This document shows positions 27,521-40,900 of a DNA stretch of 64,000 nt, piece after piece; the first letter of the stretch is position 1; each line of letters starts with the position of its first letter. Origin of the DNA: Neelides folsomi (Eukaryota > Arthropoda > Collembola > Neelipleona > Neelidae); assembly GCA_034687125.1 (NCBI GenBank), contig JAQGBZ010000015.1, positions 372,001-436,000 of the forward strand, in the 5' to 3' direction. A program made the translations under genes and the position numbers. The notes under the pieces are model-generated. The model saw only the letters and a program-made list of their open reading frames with translations. It had not been told where the DNA came from and searched no databases.

Positions 27521-28946
27521 CTAAAAATTAAAATTAATTAAATTCTTTAGTAAAACATAATTACAATTTATTGTAAATTTTATTTAAATCTTAGAATTTT
27601 TAATAAAAATTACATTTTTCAATAAAATTAAAACAAATTATTAAAAATATGAAGATTTTTCCTTCCAACATTTTCTAAACAATTATTATATATTTTAACA
27701 ATGCAACATTTAATTAAAATTAACGAATATTTAACAATTTCATTTAAATTTAAAAGTTTAAATTCGACTAAAATGCGTAAAGGTTTAAGATAGTTGGATT
27801 GGAAAATTGGGTCAATTTGTCCAATTCAATTATTATTGCTTTTTAAATATTACTGGAACTGAAGAATTAAATTTCCCAATAAATTTTATTTTTTTTTGTA
27901 TTAAATTAGTGGAATTAAAGTGTTAATTATAAATAATTTCGTTTGAGGTTGGATGGAAGAAATTTATTTGGAATTGGAGGGAAAGGGCGCGGGTGGATCG
28001 ATAAAGGTCCCGGGAGTATGCGGGAGATTTGGTGCGAAGGAGAGGCTTTTCATAATCATCCCGGCTCTGCTTAACAACTCGTCCATGGTCGGGTGGCTAA
28101 GACGCTTTCCGCTAAGCTCCTTAAGCTCAAAAACGCTTTCGAAGCTTTAAATGTTTCATTTCACTTCTAAAGAAGGATTTCCTAAACTCCACCCACAGTT
28201 GATAAAAAACATAAACCCTCTGTGAAATTCATCTCCACAAAATCATATACAAAACTGAATGTGAGCCAAAAAGCTCAAAACTTAAAATTCCCTTCATAGC
28301 CTTCATTACACACGCACACGTAATTGAAACATTTAAGGTTCCCCGCCTTGGCAGTTTATAGTTTCATCATGTGGAAACACAATCATTTTAAATAATTTAA
28401 TTTTAATAATTTTAAAAATACCAAAGTCAGTTTATATTTAAATTAGCTTTACGAAATAATGTATGAATTCTTTATTAAAATATTTTCAATTATTTCTTCA
28501 TATAATAAATTTATTCCGAGTGAACATAATGCATATTTGATATCTTGAGGATAAAATAGATTAAAAAGAGGGAATATTAAATTATTCAAATGCCCTTCAA
28601 AGGGTAAAGTGTTAAAAAGGCATTTAAAAAAGAAGGGAATTTCATTTACATTTGAAATTGAGGGTTTTGGATGATTTTGGTCGGCGAAGGAAGTGGAGAC
28701 GTTTATGTGAATTTGAACAAGTGGTTTTTGAAGATGAACGTCGTTCCCACCAAAGGATGAATATGCGAGGAGGAATATTAAGATCCCTATAGAGAGATGA
28801 AGGTAGTAAGTCGTGAGAGCGTGTCAGTCGGGGAGGAAATTGCTTCCCCGAATTTCCTCTCAAAATGCCCGGCCAGGAGCTCAACCGCGTCAGTTCGCCT
28901 CACACAACCCTCCATCGAACAGCTCTGAACAACGTCAACCACCAAA
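27521..28946. other. intergenic / leader region with GC-richer islands
   Basis: AT-rich sequence with two GC-richer islands at about 27,950-28,150 and 28,640-28,946. The second runs into the start of the plus-strand gene at 28947 and is probably its promoter and leader. The first has short open frames on both strands and no family match that I can see. The missing 5' exon of the Ly6 gene may be here. Confidence 0.45.
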
Positions 28947-31900
28947 ATGGTATGTTGGACATTAATCCTATCCTGCATATTCTAACCTAATCTATTCTAA
29001 CTTTGAATAACATCACTGAACATCAGTTATAGGAGCTTGACCTTTATTAACCATACCTGTCAAAATAGTAGCTATAAAGTAATAATATTAAAAATTACAT
29101 TGCAAGCTTTTAATTAACTTTATTAAATATCGACATCGTTTTAAGGTACAAGGAGTTTATGAGACATATGATGGGCATTTGATGTCTAAAACATGGAAAG
29201 TTAAAAAAGTTGAGCGCGCGTAATCAAATGACTTTTTTAACTTTTTTGATCATCTTTAGAGATCGTTTTTAAAACCACTTAGGCAAACTTTGGCTTAAAG
29301 CTTTTCTTAAACAACGTAAATACGTGGACTTGGGATGTAAAGTCTAAATTCCAAACTTTGAATAAGCAAAGTTAAAAAAGCAGTAAAAGGCCTGGTGATG
29401 TTTTAAGTTTAAATTGAAGAGTTGTTCAGTCTCTCATAAAGTCTGAGCATACAATTGGTTCCATACATGTGGGAGATAGGAAGAGTCAGAGAATTCTTAC
29501 AAAATACAATTCTTACTGATGCGAATTGCGAATGTCTTATGGGGAAAAACTCTCCTTTTTTCCTATTTACGAAGGTGGGATTTGAGATCGTTGAAGTGGA
29601 AGCCTGTGGATTCCATCAGAAGTTCCTTTAATAAGTTTCCTTACTATTTATCACGCTCTCATCCTTAAAGTCAAATTGGCTCAAAACCAAAAAATTCCAA
29701 ACTGCGATTCATCGACACTTTCACATTTTATTAATTTTTTAAAAAAATTTTAAAAAAATAGAAAAAGGATGTTCAACATGAATTAAGACAAATTTTATTT
29801 CACATAAATATTATTTTTAAAATTAATTCTTAAATATTTCTAATTCAAACTTATGACAAGGCTTATGTTTGTTAATAATATTTTGGAGAAATTGCATTGG
29901 ATTTCCCGCTTCTAGAGAAAAGGAATATTTGTCATATGAAACTTTTGGATCAATTTCGTTTTTTCATTGTTTAAAAACCACATTTACCCCAAAGGCAGAT
30001 TCACTTCGACTTTAAGTTAAAAAAATATAATATTTAAGCTTAACCGTACTACTAGATTTTTTCTTTTATTTGTTTTATTGTAGGTTCAAAAGTAATCATT
30101 TTCCCATATTTTTCTTTCATTTTTGGGGACATTTGTAGAAAAAAGATTTTGGGGTCCTAAGCTCATCCTGCACTTTGAAACACGCACTGACATGGATTGA
30201 ATTATGGGGAGAAGAAATATAAAGGAAATAAATATAGGAGAGCTATATAAGTCTTGTACGAGATAAGGGTGCGTAATGGAACTAATATGAAATGAAAGAG
30301 AGCTCCATGACATGACAAACGATGACACATTTAAAGGAATAGAGGTCAATTCAGAAACTCAATTCCAACCACGTTCGGTTATAAAATCAAGATTTCTTCC
30401 ATCAACTCAACTTGGAGAAATTCTTCTAAAAATAATCTTTATAAAAGTTCTTTAAAAATTCTTAAAAATTTTATTTAAATTCCAAATAAAATTAAATTAT
30501 AAAACCTTTTTAAAAATTATTTAAGTAAATATATTAGAAATTGGGGAATAGGGAAATAAGTTGGCTCAGTATCAGTCCTAAATTTTATTTATTTTTCAAA
30601 TATTTCACATTCGGGAAAATTACTTTAAAATTTAGCATTGATTGAATGCGAAGTACTTCGATTTTGAAAAGCTTTGTATCATCTTCATTTGAGTACAAAG
30701 ATGGACGATGCGGGCTTGGATTTGTGTCGTTTCTTCTCCAATTTCAGGTTCTCCATCGGAGCGAATCTCCGATGATTCACGACTCACTCACTTGTCGGAT
30801 TTCTCCTTTCTTATCAGCTAATTGGAATCCTCCCTTTCAGTTCCTTTTTCAAATTCCGCGCGCCTCCCACTGGTTAAAATCTCCTTTGATCAATTAACTC
30901 AATGAAAAATGGGGAAGAGTTGAAGTGGAAATAAATCCTTGGAGCGGATGAGAAATTGATAAATCAATGTTGAATGCCACTCAACGTCACAATTCATTTG
31001 AAGAATCAATTAATTCCTATTCTTATCAATTTATTATATTTTAAATTTTATTGCTAAATTATTTCAATTTTAATAGGACTTTGTTGTAATATTGAAAGTT
31101 ATAACATTTTATCTCATAATATATCAATTCAATATTATTTTGTATTGTGAATATTCTCCTAAAATGGGAAATGACGTCAAATGTGGAATATTGGTTTAAG
31201 AATGTTCTTAATTAAAATAATTTCAGGCCTCGCTCGTAATTAACCAAATTATCTCATTCTTACATGCGTCTAGAATACAAGCAACGACTTTGCTTAATAT
31301 GGGCCTTATTGGTTTATTTCGTGCTGAGAAAATGATTTAATTGGAGATTTGGATTGAAGGAGCAGTTTGAGAAACATTTGGAGGATTTGAAGGATATCTG
31401 GTAATTATTTAATCCGAGTAAATTCAAGCTATTTAATTAACTTATTTATTCCTTACGCGGCGGAGGAAAAAGTTTTGAGTCCACGAGGGAATTCGGAATT
31501 CGGATTTGGGAAACATGAAGAGCTCTCGCGTCTACTTGTTATTTATAATTTAGACAGAGACGAGATTTTCGAGTTGTTGGAGTTTTCCCGCAGGCGATGG
31601 GAAAATTCACTAAAATTCTTTTTTATGCATAAAATAGTTTATTTTATGGAAATTTCGACATAGACACACGACAGAAAAACATGGAATGAAAAACACAAAA
31701 TTGTAGTTTTTATTGATTTTGTTAAAATGCTTTAAATAAACTCATAACAAGTAAAATATTAATCAGGAAAGTATTTAACTATTAAATTATTTGTAGTTAC
31801 TTAAACTAGTATAATAACCATTTTAAATGTTTAAGAGTTATTTAGCAATTCATATTAAAACATAAACTTTGATTAAATCTTTAATTTGAATAATTAAAAT

Positions 31901-34900
31901 GGGGTTTTGAATGAGGGGATTAAAATGATTCAAAGCGGTGGCGAAGAACCTGTTGAAGATTTAAAAAGGCTTTGGAGATTTAAAAGTTTAAAGTTCAAGA
32001 TTTATCCTTCCCCTTTTCAATTAATAAATTAAAGTTTTTAGGCTGGAGCCATCCGGTTTATGATAAAGATATTAAACTCACCCGACGACCCGACCTTCGG
32101 CTTCAAATTTATACTCGCTCACTCAACCGTAAACACTTTCATGTTTCATGTGAGTTCCGGGAGTTTTGGCAAGGGAAAGCAATTTACTTAATTCAATTCA
32201 CTCCTCCTGAACCTATGTATTTACCATTTACGTATTTGGTATATGTATGGTACATACAGAGTTTACATACAATTAATAATAAACTTTCTCTGCTTTCATT
32301 TCCAGACTTCATTAACTTTAACTCTCACGGACATTAAAGATTGATTTCTAAATTCTTAGAATTTTTTAATAGCTTTTACAATAATTCATCAAAGCCACAA
32401 AAGTAAAAAAATTCTGATAAACTAAATTCTAAGAAAATTTCATTTATTTTTCAATTCTAAGAAGTTTTCTCAAACTCCTAATTTTCAAATAAAATGTTTC
32501 AAACCAAGTTCTGAAAATTTGTGATCAAATTAAAGAAACTCTGTAAATTCCAAAAGGTATCAGAAAAGAATTGAAAATGGTTCCTGGTATTTCAATACCA
32601 ACATTTGGTGAATTGAATGGTTTTTTCCAATTTTGCATTTTAGGAAGAAAAAAAGACGTTGAAGCAAATTGAAACGAAATTGAACGATTTTGGAATAAAT
32701 GGAATTGGGAATTTCAATTAAGATTTTTTGTAAGTAAATAGGAGAATCTCTTTTTCCGCTTTAACGTTCTCGACATGATTACATGAATGAAGGCCGCCCG
32801 TAATCCCCGACTCTATTTCATGTAAGAAAGCATTAATAGGATGGAAATCTCCTTAAAATCTCCATCCAATATACCTTATATGGATATTACTTTTTCTCTT
32901 TTGTAATTCAGTGAAACATAATAGAAAATAATACAATGAAAATATTCACAATATCACACATACTAATTTTCATCTAACTCATATGTTTAAGAAAGTTATA
33001 CGAGCATCTTATCTTCAATTCAATCTTTTCTATTAATTCTATAGAATATCCGGGAAGATGTAAGATATATCTTTTGTATATAATATTCGCATACAATATG
33101 TAGCATGTAATTCGTCTTAGGAATAATCCATTAGAGGTTTCTTATTAAAAACAACCAAATTTCATCCTTTTTCATATGAAACAAGATGCGTCGTTGGGAT
33201 TGATTAGTTGGAAATGAAATTCAAGATTCCTCCGATTATTTCTTTTCACAACTTACCACATTTCAGTTGATGGGAAATTCAGATATGAAATATTCAGACA
33301 TTTAATATTCAAATATGAATTTTTGACTCTTTTTATCATTTCATTTCGCAATGGAGGGAGAATTTAATCAATATCCTTTTTGCCACGTTGTTTAAGATCC
33401 AGATTTTAATCCTGTAACATTGTATGGATAAAGTCGTATTAAATTCCATTGTTTAGAGAAAACAAAAGATTCTTTGTAAATGAAAATCTCAAATTTTATT
33501 TTCATTCCTTCGAGGCTTTGTAAACAATTTCGGGTCTTTCGTTCCGTTCTCCGTTCAACAACATTGATTTCTTCGAATCAATATTAAAGAAATTTAATTC
33601 ACCATTTTCTTTATATATTTTCTTTAACAATGTTTTGAAATTTTATATTGACTTTTATTAATTTCCAATAAATGTTTATTTATTTGATTTTGGCTAAAAT
33701 AAAATAAAATCGTGATTTAATCCCATAATAAAAATGAAAAATATGACAAGATAAATAAATGCAACAATATTTTTCAATAAAAAATAAAAAAATGTAACAA
33801 TATTTTTCAATAAAAAAGTTTCAAGTTTTAATATTGACCAAATAATTTGAATTTTAATGACCAATTATTTTGTGAAATATTATACGAAATTTTGTGAGTA
33901 TTTGCTTATGGGAAAGTTTGAAATATTTACCAAAGCTATTTAACAACCGGGTGGTAAAGTTCCATTGTGTAAATGACTTTTCATTTGTTTGATTTCCCTC
34001 AATTGAAGGAGAAACCGTTTTTGAACTCTGTTTAAAATTGGTTTCTGTCGGAGCAATTAGGTTGAGAGTTCCTGAGGGATTTCGTGCTGTTGATGGACTC
34101 ATTATTTGTTAAACGCTCCTTCCCTTCCACTCATTTCCTAAACCTAACCCTTCACACAATATAATACAGAGCATGTACAAGCATTAATATATTTTAAACA
34201 TACCAATATATCCCCGTATCTCAAGCTCATTTACAAAATCCAAAATCCGAACTATATCTTCTACTTATATAAAGCACAACAAAACACAAATTTTCTCAAA
34301 GACTCCCAAATGAGGAAATTCCTTTAATCATTCTCAGGATCTCATCCCAAATTCCTCACTTTAAGACAGACACGTAAACAACGAATAAGCATTAATACTC
34401 ACTTCAACCTAAATGACGAACAATGGGAAAATGTTAAATGATTTTCCATTTAAAATATTGCGCATTTATTTGTTCAATTTTTATTATATAGGTAAATAAA
34501 ATTTATTTAATACATATAAGTATACCATACTTTTAAACTAAAATCTGGGTAAGTATGTTATGTATGGAGGGAAATAAAATTTGAATTTAAAATTAACATG
34601 ATAATCAATCTTCAATTATCCAAAAACAAATTTTCTGAATATATCACATTCCTTCTCAAAAGCTGTCAAAAGCAAATCCATATTAAAAATATGTAAATTT
34701 CCCATTCCAATCACAAATCTGTTTCCGACAGGGTTCAATAAAATCAAAGATAACAACAAAATCAGAGATAAGTTTCATAAAGGTTTTATTATAAATAAAT
34801 TCCAATTGCGACTCATTTTTTCCGTCAACTGTCATTTTTTGCATATTTTTAGACATTTTTACAAATTGAGAAAATAAATAATGTTTTCTCTGTTATTTTA

Positions 34901-37900
34901 TTTATTATTTTTGGAATTATAACTTATATAATAAAGGTCAAAGGGTGAGGATTTAAGAAGAATTGTCAAATTATGAATTTATGCCACTCTCTTTATAATT
35001 TCCGACTTGACCTTTCCTTATGTTATTTAAGAGGAGGAAGTGAAGGAAGGCAGCTGGTCGTGCAACGTCATTTTTAAACAAACCCCTTCATGTTCTCTCA
35101 AACTCTCACTCTCCAATAAAATAAACTTACAAATCACACCTAATCCAAACTTCCCAATTCCCCATCTGCACTTTTAGGAAAAACTTTCATCCAATTCGTC
35201 CAAAACATGCTAAAGCTATATAAAACTTAAACTAGTCTCAAGAATTACGTTCAACCTATAACATATCTCTACAAATAAAAACCTGTCTAAATCCCTATAC
35301 TTACCATTAGTTTGATGTTGAATCCTCTTCTTATAAAATATGATCTTACATTACTTTTACTTACATCATACTTACATTGATAGTTTTAGGCATAATCAAC
35401 TCAATTCACGCTAAAAAGACTTTATGTACTTATAAACTTAGGTATATTCTTCAATGTAATTTCTGAATCTTTTCAGAACTCCGTTGAAAATAGAAACAGG
35501 AAAGTTTGAATTTTTGAAAGTGCGAATCAAATATGGTGATTTGATAAAATACTCAAAATTTCCTCATTTTCCTCTCTAAATCCCCATTTGTGCTTTTAAG
35601 GAACATTGGGAGGGAAATGGATTTAAATATTCCCATTAGCCATTTCCTGTTATAAATAAAACATGCATTAGATTTAGATGTATCATTGTCCAAAAGACGT
35701 GTACAGATATAAGCAAATGAGAATATTTCTAAAGCAAATCTATACAAGAGTTATATAGGAAAATTGGGTTTTTATACAGAGAGTCCAGATGCACCAAACC
35801 AGACATTTCCTTATCACCCAATAATGTAAATATACAAAGGAACATTCGCCTTCACAAAATTCGCAAATCCTCCTTTCCCCTGTATGATCTTATTACCTAT
35901 ATCTCGTGTCAATAAAAAATGAAGCTACGTATCTCATATATATTTAACTCTAAACTGTATATATTCCCTCATGTATTATGTATCAAATGTATTTTATGTA
36001 TTTTGTATCACATGAATGCTATTTTACATTAAATTGGAGGATATGTATTTATATTGGAGCTCATATGACTAACTCAATTTTTTATTGGGTGTAGGAGAGG
36101 AATGGAAAGTAATTTCCTCCCATATAACATATACCTAATAACGTCAAAGTATAGGGTGAAAAAAGGTAAATAAAATTCCCCATTCCGGGAATTGGTTCTT
36201 TGGAAAGAGTGAAGTGAAGTGTGACTCTTTTACCACTGTTGCTGAATTCACATAAGCTCTTTTCAACCAGACACTTTTTTTAAAAAGACCGCCTTTGAAT
36301 TTAAGTTCGATGCTTAAAGTTGATTAGAAATACGAGTACTTAAAACCTGATGGTTGGAGTATTAATAGATGGTATTTATTACTTAACTCTTTTTTGATTA
36401 ATGTTGAAAGTGGGAGCTTACCGAAGTGAATATGTTTTTAAAATCAATTTTCGGCTTTTTAGATAATTTAATCGAGTTATTTGGAGCGAAAGAATATTGA
36501 AGATGAGTTTGATGGATAATTGAATGAAAGTTAATTAGGTGTGTCAATCGATGGGATTTGGAATGTTTCTTGCCCTCGGGCCTTGAAGGAAATTGGGGCT
36601 AAATTGGGTTCGTCGGTCGAAGAGGGAAAGCCCTCTTCCCTTAATTTACTTCAATTTGGAAAGGAAGTGGGGATTGTGATGAAGTTTTCAAACTTTAATC
36701 ATTCGCTTGAATTAGGAAAAATCGAATCATTTCGTTTGGAATACCAAAACACTTCCCGATGAAAATAAATTATTTCATCAGTTAAAATTACAAATTACAA
36801 ATTCATGGTATTTGTATCTCTTTAAAGACCTTGCACACTTTTTTTTATTGGTTTAAGAAAAAACCGAAGAAATTATATTAAATTGCTTTTTATGATTATT
36901 GGTATTTGATATCATTGGTATAATGTTCAGAACATTTAAGAGAAATGTTCTGTTGTGTTTCGTGTAAGCCGTTTTGAGTCGAAAATCAATAGAGAAATGT
37001 CTCAAGCGTTTTTTAATAAACAGTGAATCAACTTTGTGTTTGTTTTCTGTATGAATAAATGAATATGAAATGAATTTAATGAACAAATTTATTTGCCGTG
37101 AAACCGTTAAAGTTTTGAAAGTTTCATGGAAAATTAATATCTCCTTTCAATAGAATTTACTACAAGTTTTCTTTACAAAGATTTCATCAAAGTTTTGGCA
37201 AACTTGTGGATTCAAATTCAAGTTTACGTTCAGAAATTCATTCATTCCTTACCATTTAGAATTTTACACATAAAAGCATATATGGAAGTTTCGATCTTTC
37301 GATGTTTTATGTTTTACATGTTACAGATTCTCACACTTGTTGTCATTATTGTCTTATTGTACACAATATTTATATAAATACCTATCCTATGTATAATATT
37401 ACATTGCATATATACATACTTGCATTGCATATATACATACTTGGTTAGTTTAGGTTAGTGTTTTATTTTGATTTAGCAAACAACGGTTAATTTACAAGAC
37501 ATGCGTAATTATGGCATTTATATTATTAATTATTTTAAATTATACAGTTAAATTATTCAGTTATTCATTAAATGACACCTTACAATTTTACTATTCATAT
37601 TATTGTAATTACATATATTTATGATTTAAAATAACATTTATAGACATTGCAATATACAGATAGTACTTAATTCCATTTGACTATAAAAATGAGTATATTT
37701 ATGAAACATTAAAGTACATATTTTTACAATATGAAAAGCTTTTAATTTCACTTTCTATTTGTATTATAGGAAAAATAATAGGCAGAAGTGGGAAATAATT
37801 ACACAATATGCAAAATCTTTATGAATAATTCATAATTTTATGAATAATTAAGATAATTATTGATTAAATTCACTTCCTTCAAGCAAACTCCCTTTCTCTC

Positions 37901-40900
37901 ACACTTTCTTTTTAGCTTTCTTCCCATTCTCTGAACATCCTTTGAATGCAAAAAAGTAAACATTTGTTTAATGTCATTTCAACTTCTCCGTTTCATTTTC
38001 ACTTTAAATCAATCGATTCTTCTCCCATTCTTCCTTTCAATCTCACCGCCGCCCGTTCCGTTTTAAGAGAATGGGGAACGCTAAAAGGTTCATTAATTAA
38101 GTAAAGAGGAAATGAAATATTGAGACGAGTTAAAAGCTTCATTAAAAGTTCTTCAAAACTATCAAAGGGCGAAGGTCATTTTATAAAGGTCATAAAATGC
38201 ACATGTGGATCAATTAAGGTTTAATTTATTGAGCAATTTGTTCTTTCATTCCTGTAATAAAACCACCATTGTAAACCCGCAATTAAAACAGTGATTAGAT
38301 TGTGAACTTTGTAATAAAGAAAAAAATATAACTTACTACATATACCATTATACCTTACATACTATGCCCTATGTTCCATTATTAAAAGCTTAAGTAATTA
38401 ATGGTCATATTTCAATAATTAAATAATATCAGAAATTATTCTTTTAATTGTGAAATTAATTAGTTTAAATTAAAATATAAAAAGCTTAATTTAATTGCTT
38501 CAATTGTTTGAATAGTGCGAGAAGGCGGAAGTTGAAGTTCACGTTGAGGGGCAAAGTAGCCAAAAACGCTGTTCGTTGCCAGGACCATTGAATTTGTACG
38601 CTGGGCATCAACAGCGTCGACTCTCCGACCGCGGGATGGGAATTTATCGACCTTGCAAACCTGACATTGATCTCATTAGAGACTTCACCGGAACGAGGAA
38701 GAATTCCGTCGGCCCCGTCCCCGTCACTCTGCAACAAGAAACCACGAACAAAGATGGGAAAATGAGGAAAGTCACTCTCAGAATCAGTCAAAAGACTCCG
38801 GGAAATAAAGAAAAGGTTTTTGAGCTTCAGACCGTAAGTAGAATATTTTTAATTCAAATATTTCCCTATTAAATTCCTCTGCTTTTCAATTTGAACTCCC
38901 AAGAAATAGATTATCACTAATTATCAATAACAAAACGCAAGAACGTAAAAGGCCCAACAAAGTAAAAAAGCTTCGAACAAGGTTAAAGATAAAATAAACA
39001 ACCCTTAGAAAAAATATACAAAACTAGGGGAAAATACAAAACTTAAATAAGGCGACTATACAAGATGGATCTAACAAGATGGATCTAACAAGATGTTTAG
39101 AAAATAATATTGAACAAATTGAATAAAAAATATTAAAATCTCATTTTTGACAAATTGTTAAAAAATATTTCTTCGTAAGGAGAAAAGAACGTAGAAGAAG
39201 GTGGAAGGGAATTTGACAAAAAATTGAGTGCAGATTTGTTTTGTAATTTTAAAACACTTTGGCTTACTTTGTGAAGGAAATTAAAGGTAGGATGTCGTGG
39301 AAGGAGCGGATGGGAATTTGATCAAATGTCAATTTCTCCACTTGACTTCTTTTGTGAAAGTGAAGTTCAACTCCAATTTGGTCCTTCATCTTTACTCATT
39401 TCATCTTCGCTTTTAAAATATGAAAATGGAAATTGGCTCCTATATCTTTTATATACCTTTTATAAATTTTTCCACATTGTCCTTTACACACATACATACC
39501 TATACATACTTACATAAATATATATTATATTTAATATCGGAATATACCTATTGGAAAAAATTGTTATTTTCTTCATGCTTCAATCGTAGGTCTTAGGATG
39601 CCATAATTTGTTAAGTAATCGCTTCGTATAAATATAGTAGGAATAAGTATGAGTAGTTATAAGGTATATAATTTAACTGCATACTTAACTTCAGACAGGA
39701 ATTAACCTGGAATTCATTTTCTCCAAAAATTTCCCATCGCACGACAAGTTGAATAAATAAAGAAGTGAATGTGAGAAGGTTGATGGTAAATAATAACGAC
39801 CCAACCTCAAGAGGCAAAAGGAAATTTGGGGAAATTCCCCCCAAAACCACAAGAGACTTTCCCAGGAATGAAGATTTCTTGGAGAAATTCTTTGAGGAGA
39901 TTTATAATCATCTTGAGACTTGCAACTCCAGTACTTTCAAAGTCATCTCCAACTTCCCTTTTATTTCAACATTCTTACCATTCTCCCAATTTATCCAACT
40001 TCACTTCCATACAACTTCATAACTTTCCATATAAATTATTATAAATATACCCATCAGTATAACTTATCAAATGATTTTTCCTTATCTCATTTAATGGAAT
40101 AAACTACCTGTACATAGGTAGAAACCCCACAGTAATTCACTTGGAACTGATCATTAATTTGATTATTTTTTTTATAAATGGTTTTAATATTATTTACCGA
40201 ATGGCCATTTATGTTCTTAAATCATTTAATCGAAAGAAATCGAAGTTAACGAGTCAATTTCTATTTTAATGGTAATGTCTGGAGTATGGACAAATAGCAT
40301 AACATACTACCAATATTGGTATTTATTCTATTTATATAAAATATTTTGTGTTATTTTATGAGAATTATTAAACTTTTATATTAAGCTATAAATATGTATA
40401 TATATATATATATAAGCATTATAGGTTCAACATTCGCCAAGATTAATGATAGATATTTCGATACATAAATACCTACAGAATAGATATTAGAAACATTTGA
40501 TCATTACCAAATATTGTTGTGTAGGTATTACGCTTACTGGGTTTACTAGATACCAAAAGGATTATTTCTTTATTGGAGAAATGAAGGGCATGAATGATAC
40601 ATGATATGATATATGGGAGTATGATACTTCTGTATTAGGGGAATTTGAAGGGAGGTTGTCAGAGAATGAGAGAAAGCAATGAAGGTGGCTTTATGGAACT
40701 TCACTTTGATTGAGTCGGAAGGTCCATTATGAGCCTTTGCGATTTCCTAATCAAATTCCGAATAAAGATGAATTTATAAGGAAAGGCCTGATTGAATTGA
40801 ATAATAAAACCAACCGACTCATTCCAGCAAGTAAAGACCAGCTGTAATTCAATTAATTCAACACTTCGTATTCAAAACTCTCACCAACCATCAATGTTCA

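Larger units (their letters stand above)
28950..38515 (+). other. 9.6-kb gene-poor stretch (probable first intron)
   Basis: Mostly AT-rich sequence without convincing reading frames on either strand. GC-richer islands occur at about 30,640-30,900, 31,460-31,620, 32,040-32,170 and 36,540-36,760. They carry only short open frames without family resemblance and could be enhancers or non-coding exons. Small repeats are listed separately. I see no transposon proteins. Confidence 0.5.

Noticed and set aside
28084-28150. tRNA-like stretch (TGGTCGGGTGGCTAAGACGC resembles a Ser/Leu tRNA D-arm and A box)
   Set aside because: No matching acceptor stem, and no proper T-arm or B box follows; the TTTCGAA downstream does not fit.
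28642-28978. Minus-strand open frames opposite the probable promoter of the 28947 gene
   Set aside because: No signal peptide and no phase-compatible donor for the Ly6 gene; composition fits a promoter or leader.
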